The notes beneath the pieces are model-generated. The model was not told the DNA's origin. It was given only the letters and a program-made list of their open reading frames with translations, and searched no databases. The position numbers were made by a program, and so were the translations under genes. Positions 26,623-34,478 of a DNA stretch of 64,000 nt are shown in pieces (the stretch's first letter is position 1; each line of letters opens with the position of its first letter). Source of the stretch: Bradyrhizobium sp. MOS003 (GTDB taxonomy: Bacteria; Pseudomonadota; Alphaproteobacteria; Rhizobiales; Xanthobacteraceae); the NCBI RefSeq assembly GCF_003020125.1, contig NZ_PYFW01000003.1:434001-498000 (forward strand). The letters run 5' to 3'.

Positions 26623-26967
26623 ATGCGTTTGAAATCCAACATATGGGTCGCGGCCTATTTGCGCCGGTGCCAGACTGAGGGCGTATACGGCGCGGTGGTT
26701 CGTCGCGGTGCCGAGGAGGCGGGCGCGGTGTTCGTCAAGGTCTCGCTGCTCGACGGCCATGCGATGCTCTACGCCCCGGCGCCGCAGACGTCGTACGACG
26801 ACGACCGCCCCGTCGATCGCTTCTTCGTGCCGGTCGCGCAGCAGCCTCTGCCCGAGCACACGATCGAGGAACGTCTTGCGAAGGAAATCCGCTTCGACCC
26901 GGACGCCTGGATCGTCGAGACCGAGGACCGCGCCGGGCGGCATTTCCTGGATCTGGCGAAGACGTAG
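26623..26967 (+). CDS. DUF1491 family protein
   Basis: 114 residues, the family's normal length. The N-terminus MRLKSNIWVAAYLRRCQTEG and the C-terminal EIRFDPDAWIVETEDRAGRHFLD are the conserved ends of DUF1491, a small cytosolic alphaproteobacterial family with no assigned function. No metal or catalytic motif is visible. Confidence 0.92.
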   Translation: MRLKSNIWVAAYLRRCQTEGVYGAVVRRGAEEAGAVFVKVSLLDGHAMLYAPAPQTSYDDDRPVDRFFVPVAQQPLPEHTIEERLAKEIRFDPDAWIVETEDRAGRHFLDLAKT

Positions 26968-27055
26968 CTGCTGCTCGCGTGTCCCGGAGAAGCGGCGACG
27001 CGCCAGCGTTACCGCGCAGAACCGGGAGCAAGACGAAGCTGCGCCAGGACTGACC

Positions 27056-28030
27056 CTACCGCTCCGACGATCCGTCGGTACCGGTGCGGCGCGGCATCGC
27101 GCCCGGCTGCACTCCCGGCCGGGTCTGGCTTGCGCCTGCGCGGGCGCGCTGGCGTTCGCCGTCATGCAGTGACGGCTGGTACTTCGCGCGGGTGACGGCG
27201 AGCGTCGAGCCGCGCCAGGCCGCCAGCATCACCAGTGCCGAGCGGTCGCTGAGGCGGTCGTAAAGTCGCGACAGCCGGTACACCTCGTTCACTGAATTGC
27301 CGATCTCCGGCTTGAAGAACAGCAGGATGCGCTGGAAGTTCGGGCTCGGCATGTCGAGCGCTCGCGCGGCGACCGCGAGCGCCTCGCCGCCGGCATCGTC
27401 GACGATCTGGGCTGCGACGCGCGAGGGCAGGATCAGGCTGTCGCCCAGCTCAAGGGTGAAATTCTCGACATCGCCCGCGATCGCCGCCATCTCCAGGATC
27501 TGGAATGCGCGCTTGGCGCGCGCGGTCGGAATGCGGGGTGCGGCCTTCAGCGGGGTCTGCGCCAGATTGTGCAGGATCAGCGCGCGCTCGGAAGCGCCGG
27601 CGCGGAAGAACATGTCGTGGATCTCGGCGGCGTCCGTCGGCTGCATCGCCATGTTGGCGGCCATCCGCCGCTCGGCGTCGGTCGGCGTACGAACCGGCGA
27701 GGGGGCGGGTGCGGGAGTGGGGATCTCGCGGGCCAGCGGGACCCTGCGGCCTTCCTGCGCGGCGACAAGCCCGAGCTTCTGGAGAACCGGGATCGGCGCC
27801 TGCGGATAGATTGCGAGCCGCGCCTTGACGGCCGCGCGCGTGGCATCGTCGACCTGGTCGATCAACCGCGTCGCCAGCTCGACGAATTGCCGCTGTTCGT
27901 CGGCGCTGTGGGTGCTCTTCTGGACGTAAAGGTCGGTCAGCACGCGCAGCAGCGTCGGCCGAACATCGACGCCTTCGCGACGGGAGAGCGACATCAGCCC
28001 GTCGAATCCGGGAAACAGCGACTTGGTCAT
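27056..28030 (-). CDS. DUF2336 family protein
   Basis: 324 residues of alpha-helical HEAT-like character. The N-terminal FVELATRLIDQVDDATRAAVKARLA and later PHEIHDMFFRAGASER-like region (EIHDMFFRAGASERALILHNL) match DUF2336, an alphaproteobacterial family without known activity, found near cell-cycle and motility genes. The C-terminal 40 residues are Arg/Gly-rich and disordered. A TTAA-N7-TTAA box 54 bp upstream suggests direct control by CtrA. Confidence 0.85.
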   Translation of the reverse strand: MTKSLFPGFDGLMSLSRREGVDVRPTLLRVLTDLYVQKSTHSADEQRQFVELATRLIDQVDDATRAAVKARLAIYPQAPIPVLQKLGLVAAQEGRRVPLAREIPTPAPAPSPVRTPTDAERRMAANMAMQPTDAAEIHDMFFRAGASERALILHNLAQTPLKAAPRIPTARAKRAFQILEMAAIAGDVENFTLELGDSLILPSRVAAQIVDDAGGEALAVAARALDMPSPNFQRILLFFKPEIGNSVNEVYRLSRLYDRLSDRSALVMLAAWRGSTLAVTRAKYQPSLHDGERQRARAGASQTRPGVQPGAMPRRTGTDGSSER

Positions 28031-28083
28031 GGAGGATACGCGACCTGGAAGAGATACTCGTCGCCAGCCTATCGCAGGCTCCT

Positions 28084-28098
28084 TTAAAGGCTCGTTAA
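28084..28098 (-). promoter_or_regulatory. CtrA-like box TTAA-N7-TTAA upstream of the DUF2336 gene
   Basis: TTAA AGGCTCG TTAA matches the full CtrA consensus with the exact 7-bp spacing and lies 54-68 bp before the DUF2336 start. CtrA is the master cell-cycle response regulator in alphaproteobacteria. A full site is expected rarely by chance in DNA this GC-rich. A TTAACCAT half-type site also occurs at 28209-28216 in the same divergent gap, facing the small gene to the right. Confidence 0.6.
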
Positions 28099-28283
28099 GG
28101 AAAACGAGGCGTGAAGCCGAACGCTCGATTTGAAGCGATCTCGTGCCGCAGCGGGACGTCGCGGCCGGCCCGTGCGGTTACGGTTCCACTGCGAACGTTT
28201 ACACCCCGTTAACCATGAACTGATCTTAATGAATGCATGTTGCACGGGCGCGCATGATCGCGCGGCAATTGAAGAGAGCTGAC

Positions 28284-28472
28284 ATGGGGACCATCATTGA
28301 ATTTCCGGCCGGTCGCCGGGTGGGCTCGTCGGGGGATGTCGCTCCGCGCGCGGACATGGGAACGATCTTGATTCTTCCCGTCATCCGTATCGAGCGCGAG
28401 GCAGACGCAACCAGCGGCGACCACGGGCCGGAGCAGGGCACAGCGCCAGGGCGCCGTCGTCGCCGTCGCTGA
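28284..28472 (+). CDS. Small basic protein MGTIIEFPAGRR type
   Basis: 62 residues from ATG 28284, with GAAGAGAGC 7 bases upstream. The sequence starts MGTIIEFPAGRRVGSSGD and repeats a similar element 22 residues later (ADMGTILILPVIR), then ends in a run of six Arg. No domain is recognised. Short proteins with this start are common in Bradyrhizobiaceae (recollection). The gene ends 14 bp before the lipoprotein gene, so they are probably one transcript. Confidence 0.58.
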   Translation: MGTIIEFPAGRRVGSSGDVAPRADMGTILILPVIRIEREADATSGDHGPEQGTAPGRRRRRR

Positions 28473-28486
28473 TTCCAGGCTTTGCA

Positions 28487-29248
28487 ATGCCGGACACCAT
28501 CCGCCTGATCCGGTCTGTCCTGTCGGCCGTCCTGCTCGCGCTTTTGGCTGCGAGCCTCGCGGCCTGTAGCGGCGGCGATTTCGGCCGCACCCGCGAGAGC
28601 ATGCGCAGCGACGACATGCATCGCTGGCTGGGCGCGGAGGTCACCGGCAGCGTCGGTCTGAAGCCGTCGCAATTTCAGCTGACCGACGAAGAGCGCCAGC
28701 TGCGCGACCTAGCCTATCCCATGATCGAGCCGCCGCTGTCGCGCCCCGCATGGAAGAGCGTGTTCGGCGACTACAAGGCGATGCCCTCGCCGTGGCAGCA
28801 GAAGATCGTGTTCGACCGCACCATGTACGGGCGCACGCTGATCGACGAGCCGCACCGCTCGCATTCCTCGCGTTATGCGCAACTGATGGAGGACGTGCGC
28901 AACGACATCACCCGCTTCGAGCCGTTCTTCGCCAGCGCGATCCGAGTCATCGACCTCGACAGGAAGCGCAACGCCAGCATGGCCCGCGTCTCCGCGCTCT
29001 CGCCGAGGGAGAAGGACGATGCGGTCGCGCGCATGCAGGAGAACTCGCTGATCGTGCAGTGGGTGCAGCAATGCCTGGAGCAGCGCATCTCGTCCTACCG
29101 CTGGGCGCTGGAGCGCTTGGTGATCCAGGCCCCCGACGGCTTGGCCGCCGACGCCGACCGCCTGATCGGCGAGCTCGCCGCCCAGACCGCCAACCCGCCG
29201 GTCCAGGCGCAACCGCCCTACGGCCGTGCGGTGATTTCGAAGGGCTAA
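28487..29248 (+). CDS. Putative lipoprotein of unknown function
   Basis: 253 residues. The N-terminus has a type II signal peptide with lipobox LAAC (Cys 27) followed by SGGD; aspartate is not directly at +2, so outer-membrane sorting is possible. The rest is mostly helical with many charged residues and a conserved-looking ENSLIVQWVQQCLEQRISSYRWALERL block at about 185-210. No family is recognised. It lies 217 bp before the CHAT protease gene on the same strand and may belong with it. Confidence 0.8.
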   Translation: MPDTIRLIRSVLSAVLLALLAASLAACSGGDFGRTRESMRSDDMHRWLGAEVTGSVGLKPSQFQLTDEERQLRDLAYPMIEPPLSRPAWKSVFGDYKAMPSPWQQKIVFDRTMYGRTLIDEPHRSHSSRYAQLMEDVRNDITRFEPFFASAIRVIDLDRKRNASMARVSALSPREKDDAVARMQENSLIVQWVQQCLEQRISSYRWALERLVIQAPDGLAADADRLIGELAAQTANPPVQAQPPYGRAVISKG

Positions 29249-29465
29249 GCGCGCAAGGACCGCCCCCGCGGTGCCCGTATCCTTTCCGCGGCTAAACGGC
29301 GTAATCAGCTCCGCATCCCGCTTTCTCACGGAAGCTGCTGTCGACCGCGGGCCCTCCTCCCGGTTGAGACTTCGTTCGGGAACCCTGATTGCGCTTGTCC
29401 TTCCGAGCCGGATGGCTAGGATTAACTTGTTTTTCTTCAAGTCATTTGCCCAAAGGTCCTTAGAG

Positions 29466-32400
29466 ATGAGCTTCGACGCCCCGCGTCTTCGCACGAGCCG
29501 TCCGGACGCTTCCGCCCGCCACCTGCTGGCACTTGCCATTTTATTCGGATCAGCCGGCTCTGCCGCCGCGCTGACCAAGGAAGCGGCAATCGAGAATTGC
29601 CGGATGACTGTCGGCAAGCCGATCGTGCAGGCCTGCATGCGCTCAGGCGGGGGGCCCGCCGGCGGTGCCAACCTCGAAGCCTGCCGCGCCAAGGCATCTC
29701 CTCAGGTCAAGGCCTGTGTGATGGCGGCCTTGAATGCCGCCAATGGCCGCGCCAATGTCGCGGTCGAGCTACCCAGGGAAGCGGCGCCCAAGCTCGAGGC
29801 GGGCACTGCGCTTCCAAAGGACTTCGTCGCGCCGCCCCGCAGCATCGCCGACATCACGGCGGTTCTCGACGGCGACAAGCCCGACGAGAAGATGATCGCG
29901 GAGCTGAAGTCGGACGCCGATGCCGTTCCGACGGGGAAGGAATCCCGTGCGGATCTCGCCCAGCTCTATTTCGACCGCGCCAACGCACGCGCCCAGCTCG
30001 GCCGGCTCGCCGAAGCGATGGCGGACGCCGACAAGGCCGCAGAGGTCGGGCGCGGCGCCGTTAGTCCGAACCTGCTGGGTCGTATCCTGCAACTCCAATC
30101 CCTGCAGCACGCGCTAGCAGGCGATCCGAAGCGTTCGCTGGAGATCATGCAGCGACTGCTGCGTGAATCCGCCAGCATGCCCGGCGCCAAGGGATTGCAG
30201 TTCAACACCAACCGCGGCATCGCGAGCGTTCTCATCCAGATGGGCGACGTCGCTCAGGCCGAGGGCTATCTGCGCCGCAGCCAGACCGCGATCCAGGAGG
30301 CCCGCACCAGCGGCCATCCCAACTGGCGAGCGTCCTATGCCAAGTTCGGCCAGAGCTGGGAAGGCGAGCTGGAGCTGGGTCGTGCGCTGATCTTCGAGGC
30401 GCGCGGACAGTTCGCCGACGCCGAGGTCGCCTATCGCAATGCCGAGCTGCGCAAGCGCGCGAGCACAAAGGCGATTCTGGAAGGTGACAATCCGCCTGCC
30501 GAAACCATCCTGTTGCAGGCGATCGACGGCATCATCCTGAACCAGGCGCGCATGAAGGCGAAGCAGGGCCGGCTCGCCGAGGCCGAGGTGGACGCGCGCC
30601 GCGCGCTGCTGTCGCGCCTGAAGGATACCGGCAAGTACAATTCCGTCACGCCGCGTTTCGTGATGGGGTTCGCGGGCATCCTCGTCGACCAGGGCCGCTA
30701 CGAGGAGGCCGAGAAACTCGGGCGTGTCGCGCTCGAGATCAACCAGAAGGTGGGCGTGCCCGAGGATTCGCAGGCGACAGTGCAATTGCTGTCGCAGCTC
30801 GCCGGCATCCTCACCCTGCGGCGGCAGAATGCCGAAGCGAACGCGATGTTCGCGCGGATCGACAAGGCCGTCGCCGGCTGGGATCCGCAGCGCCGTCAGG
30901 TGTTCGAGCTCAATCCGTCCCGGATCCTCTCGCTCTATGGTTCGGGTCAGCTGGACGCAGGCATTGCCGCTGCTGAGCAGCTCGTGAAGAAGCAGATCGC
31001 CCGGGTCGGCGAAAATCATTTCGACGCCGCGTCCGCCCGCGGCACGCTGGCCATGGGCCTGATGCGCGCCCGGCGCGATGCCGAGGCGATCCGCGAGTAC
31101 AAGGCCGCCATTCCGATCATGATGGCGGGCGCCAACGAGAACGCCGACGACGAGAACACGACGGTGGTCGCCGCGCGCAGCCAGCGGCTGCAGGCCATCG
31201 TCGAGAGCTATCTGGTGCTGCTGGCGAGGTCCGAAGGAGCCGGCAAGGATATCGGAGAAGAGACGTTCAGCCTGGCCGACGCCATCCGCGGCCGTTCGGT
31301 GCAGCAGGCGCTGGCGGCCTCGAGTGCGCGCGCGGCAGCAAAGGACCCCGCGCTCGCCGAGCTCGTGCGCAAGGAGCAGGACCTCACCAAGCAGGTCAAC
31401 GCCCAGCTCGGCACGCTCAACAACGTGCTCGCGCTTCCGGGGACCGAGCGGGACGACAAGGGCGTTGCGCAGATCCAGGCTTCCATCGCGGCATTGCGCG
31501 CACAGCGCGACAAGGCGCGGCAGGAGATCAAGCAGAAGTTTCCGATCTACGCCGATCTGGTCTCGCCCAAGCCGCCGAGCGTAGCCGAGATCCGCGCTAC
31601 GCTGGCGGACGACGAGGCCATGCTGTCGTTCTATTTCGGGCAGAACGCCAGCTTCGTGTGGGCTGTCCCGAAATCGGGGCCGGTGGCGTTCGCCGCCGTG
31701 CCGGCCAAGATCGGCGACATCGAGAGCAAGATCCGCAAGCTGCGTGAAGCGCTCGAGCCGCAGGCTGCGATGATCTCGGATATTCCGCCGTTCGACCTCG
31801 CGCTCGGCCATGAACTCTACGAACTCCTGCTCAAGCCCGTCGAGAGCGGATGGAAGCCGGCCAAGAACCTGATCGTCGTAACCAATGGCGCGCTCGGGCT
31901 GCTGCCGCTGTCCCTGTTGCCGACGGCAAAGGTGGAGGTGGCAGCGGACGAGGACCCGCTGTTCGTCGGTTACCGCAACGTGCCGTGGCTGGCGCGGACC
32001 CATGCCGTGTCGACGGTGCCGTCGGCGGCGGCGCTGCGCACGCTGCGGCAATTGCCGCCGGGCAAGCCAGGTCGCGGCGACCTCGTGGCTTTTGGCGATC
32101 CCTATTTCAACAGGGATCAGCAGGCCGAGGCTGATGGCACCGGGGAGAAAGTGCAGGTCGCCGACGCCGGCGGCAACGTGACGCGCGGCGGTCCGCTGAA
32201 GCGGCGCAACAGTCCCAAGCTCGACGGCGTCGACAGCGCCGAGCTCGGCCTGCTGCCCCGGCTTCCCGATACCGCGGACGAGCTGAAATCGATCGCGCTG
32301 GCGCTACAGGCCGATCCGTCCAAGGTGCTGTTCCTCGGCAAGAGCGCCACCGAGAGCGCGGTGAAGACCATGAATCTGTCCGGCTTCCGGATTTTGGCCT

Positions 32401-32882
32401 TCGCTACCCACGGCCTCGTTCCGGGCGAGCTGAACGGGCTGACGCAGCCGGCGCTCGCTCTGTCCTCTCCGGCGGTGACCGGCGAAGGCGGCGACGGGCT
32501 TTTGACCATGGAGGAAATTCTCGGCCTCAAGCTCGATGCCGACTGGGTCATCCTTTCGGCCTGCAACACCGGTGCGGGTGCCGGGGCCGGGGCCGAGGCG
32601 GCCTCCGGACTTGGCCGCGCCTTCTTCTATGCCGGAACGCGTGCGTTGCTGGTGACGAACTGGTCGGTGCATTCGCAGTCGGCGCGGCAATTGGTGACGG
32701 ACCTGTTCAAGCGGCAGGCCGACGATCCCAAGCTGTCGCGCGCCGAAGCGTTGCGTCAGGCCGCGATGGCACTCGTCGACGGCCCCGGCTATCTCAACAG
32801 CGAGGGCAAGACGGAGTTTGCCTATGCTCATCCGCTGTTCTGGGCGCCGTACACGATCATCGGCGATGGCGGCTTGCGGTAA
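29466..32882 (+). CDS. Exported TPR-CHAT caspase-like protease
   Basis: 1138 residues from ATG 29466; the frame extends upstream without conserved character. A signal peptide (LLALAILFGSAGSAAA) is followed by a small four-cysteine segment (Cys 45, 57, 73, 84), then about ten TPR-like helical repeats (155-600, for example GRLAEAEVDARRALLSRL), a coiled-coil (625-695) and a CHAT domain (about 705-1135). The catalytic dyad of clan CD peptidases is intact: ATHG (His 982) and SACNTGAG (Cys 1033). CHAT proteases cut defined partners after binding through TPRs. Export is inferred from the leader and Cys pairs. A candidate promoter, TTGTCC-16 bp-TAGGAT, lies at 29395-29422. The next three genes follow closely. 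Confidence 0.92.
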   Translation: MSFDAPRLRTSRPDASARHLLALAILFGSAGSAAALTKEAAIENCRMTVGKPIVQACMRSGGGPAGGANLEACRAKASPQVKACVMAALNAANGRANVAVELPREAAPKLEAGTALPKDFVAPPRSIADITAVLDGDKPDEKMIAELKSDADAVPTGKESRADLAQLYFDRANARAQLGRLAEAMADADKAAEVGRGAVSPNLLGRILQLQSLQHALAGDPKRSLEIMQRLLRESASMPGAKGLQFNTNRGIASVLIQMGDVAQAEGYLRRSQTAIQEARTSGHPNWRASYAKFGQSWEGELELGRALIFEARGQFADAEVAYRNAELRKRASTKAILEGDNPPAETILLQAIDGIILNQARMKAKQGRLAEAEVDARRALLSRLKDTGKYNSVTPRFVMGFAGILVDQGRYEEAEKLGRVALEINQKVGVPEDSQATVQLLSQLAGILTLRRQNAEANAMFARIDKAVAGWDPQRRQVFELNPSRILSLYGSGQLDAGIAAAEQLVKKQIARVGENHFDAASARGTLAMGLMRARRDAEAIREYKAAIPIMMAGANENADDENTTVVAARSQRLQAIVESYLVLLARSEGAGKDIGEETFSLADAIRGRSVQQALAASSARAAAKDPALAELVRKEQDLTKQVNAQLGTLNNVLALPGTERDDKGVAQIQASIAALRAQRDKARQEIKQKFPIYADLVSPKPPSVAEIRATLADDEAMLSFYFGQNASFVWAVPKSGPVAFAAVPAKIGDIESKIRKLREALEPQAAMISDIPPFDLALGHELYELLLKPVESGWKPAKNLIVVTNGALGLLPLSLLPTAKVEVAADEDPLFVGYRNVPWLARTHAVSTVPSAAALRTLRQLPPGKPGRGDLVAFGDPYFNRDQQAEADGTGEKVQVADAGGNVTRGGPLKRRNSPKLDGVDSAELGLLPRLPDTADELKSIALALQADPSKVLFLGKSATESAVKTMNLSGFRILAFATHGLVPGELNGLTQPALALSSPAVTGEGGDGLLTMEEILGLKLDADWVILSACNTGAGAGAGAEAASGLGRAFFYAGTRALLVTNWSVHSQSARQLVTDLFKRQADDPKLSRAEALRQAAMALVDGPGYLNSEGKTEFAYAHPLFWAPYTIIGDGGLR

Positions 32883-32911
32883 CGGACCGGCAGGGGAAAG
32901 GTGGACGGACG

Positions 32912-33355
32912 ATGAAGCGGAATGTCTTGTTGGGCGTCGTGGCGGCAGCTTTGTTGCTTTCGGCACCTTCGCACGCCACGCCATTGATCACCGAGGAAGA
33001 AGCCAAGCTGCCGCCTCCGAAAGGCGCGGTCGCGGCTGACCGGCGCGGCATCCTGCGCGGCCCGAAGGTCGAATTCATCTCGCCCGGCGATTCGGTCAGC
33101 TCTCCAATGCCGCTGGTGCTGAAGTTCGAGTCGTTCGGCGGAGCGAAGATCGACCCGGACTCGGTCAAGGTGCTCTTTCTCCGGACGCCGAATGTGGACC
33201 TCACGGCGCGGGTGAAGCCCTTCGTGAAGGCCGAGGGCATCAACATGCAGGACGCCGAGTTGCCGCCGGGTGAATACACGGTGCGCGTCGACGTCAAGGA
33301 CAGTGACGGTCGGCCCGGCACGACCATCTTCACGCTGAAGGTCGCGCCCAAGTGA
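32912..33355 (+). CDS. Secreted Ig-like domain protein next to the CHAT protease
   Basis: 147 residues, ATG 32912, 29 bp after the CHAT gene. A clear signal peptide (LLGVVAAALLLSAPSHA-TP) is followed by one beta-sandwich domain from VEFISPGDSVSSPMPLVLKF to YTVRVDVKDSDGRPGTTIFTLKV, which has the strand pattern and end motif of bacterial Ig-like folds. No enzyme motif. It is a likely periplasmic partner, inhibitor or substrate of the CHAT protein. The stop overlaps the next GTG start (GTGA). Confidence 0.85.
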   Translation: MKRNVLLGVVAAALLLSAPSHATPLITEEEAKLPPPKGAVAADRRGILRGPKVEFISPGDSVSSPMPLVLKFESFGGAKIDPDSVKVLFLRTPNVDLTARVKPFVKAEGINMQDAELPPGEYTVRVDVKDSDGRPGTTIFTLKVAPK

Positions 33356-33549
33356 CGTGTCCTTACTGCTGCGCCGGCACTGCGGAGGGCGCAATGGTCT
33401 GCCCCTCCTGCGGGCGCGACATCGCCGTTCCCGCCACCCTGCTCGCTGAGCGGGACGATCTTCTGCGCAAGCGCGAGGAATTGCGCGATGAACTGAGACG
33501 GGCGAGGGACGAGGTCGAGGCGATCAACAGGCGAAGGAAGTCGCGCTAG
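33352..33549 (+). CDS. Zinc-ribbon/coiled-coil small protein
   Basis: 65 residues from GTG 33352, overlapping the preceding stop by 4 bp. A CPYC-x11-CPSC zinc ribbon is followed directly by a charged coiled-coil (LLAERDDLLRKREELRDELR). No export signal, so cytosolic. The N-terminal half is similar to that of the next gene's product (CPxC, CxxCxRD, LLxExxDL, LRxxLxR), so the two look like duplicates of which this one lacks the membrane part. Confidence 0.82.
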   Translation: MTCPYCCAGTAEGAMVCPSCGRDIAVPATLLAERDDLLRKREELRDELRRARDEVEAINRRRKSR

Positions 33550-33551
33550 CG

Positions 33552-34316
33552 ATGGAATGTCCGTTCTGCGCCGAGACGATCAAGGATGAAGCGATCGCGT
33601 GCAAACACTGCTCGCGGGACCTGCGCATCGTACGGCCGATGCTGCTCGAAATCGAAGACATTGTTGCCGATCTGGACAAGCTCAGGCGCGATCTCGACCG
33701 CGTCAATGTCCGGCTCGAACGCTACAATAATCCGATGCGCTATTATGGCGCGCATGCGGTGCTCTACATCGCCGTGCCGTCGCTGTTGCTGGTGATCGCG
33801 CATGTGCTCGTGACCATCACCTTCAACGTCTCGCCGATCCCGCTGCGGATCGCCTCCATCGCGATACCGCTCCTGTTCGGCTTCGTGGCCTATCCCCTGC
33901 ATCGTGTCTTTACTCTAACGGCGTTCGTGCTGGCTTTCCTGATGGCGCTGGTCAGCATCTTGGCGATGCTGACAGTGACCGGAGTTCACGACCACGTTCC
34001 GATATTGCCGGAAGCCTGGATCGAATGGCGCGAAGTATTCGAATATGGCGCCAGCATCCTGCTCGCCTTCGTCTCCGGAAACATCTTGAGCGTCGTGATC
34101 TTCCAGGTGCTGCCCCGGGTGCTGACGCAAGGGGGCAAGCCGAACGCGTTTGCCTTCCGCGTGGCGCGCCTGTTGGGGCAGCACGTCGGCGAAGAACAAC
34201 TGCGTCGTCGCGCCCGTTTGATCCAGGACCTCATGCAGACCGTCGGTCCGTTGGCGGGTGTCGCCGCGACCGGCGTAGGCTCCATTTATGCAGGCTTGAA
34301 AGGCTTGCTCGGATAA
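33552..34316 (+). CDS. Zinc-ribbon, coiled-coil, multi-TM membrane protein
   Basis: 254 residues, 2 bp after the small zinc-ribbon gene. An N-terminal CPFC-x11-CKHC ribbon (3-20), a coiled-coil (30-60), then four hydrophobic segments (about 68-90, 95-115, 118-140, 165-190) and a C-terminal cytosolic helix-rich part ending in a glycine-rich GVAATGVGSIYAGLKGLLG that could dip into the membrane. The ribbon and coiled-coil are expected on the cytosolic side. It closes the CHAT gene set and could carry signals across the inner membrane (inference). Confidence 0.83.
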   Translation: MECPFCAETIKDEAIACKHCSRDLRIVRPMLLEIEDIVADLDKLRRDLDRVNVRLERYNNPMRYYGAHAVLYIAVPSLLLVIAHVLVTITFNVSPIPLRIASIAIPLLFGFVAYPLHRVFTLTAFVLAFLMALVSILAMLTVTGVHDHVPILPEAWIEWREVFEYGASILLAFVSGNILSVVIFQVLPRVLTQGGKPNAFAFRVARLLGQHVGEEQLRRRARLIQDLMQTVGPLAGVAATGVGSIYAGLKGLLG

Positions 34317-34478
34317 CCCGGTGTTCGAAGGCGGACGCGACGCCGACCCTTCGCGCCTCGTGGTGAGCGGGAGTTCGCGCTGACATCGTCGGGCTTTTGG
34401 TTTCGACGAGCCGCGCCCATGGAGCAGAGGATCAGTTTTGAAGCTCAATGTGTTCGCGATGCCCAAATGGTCTGGGCC

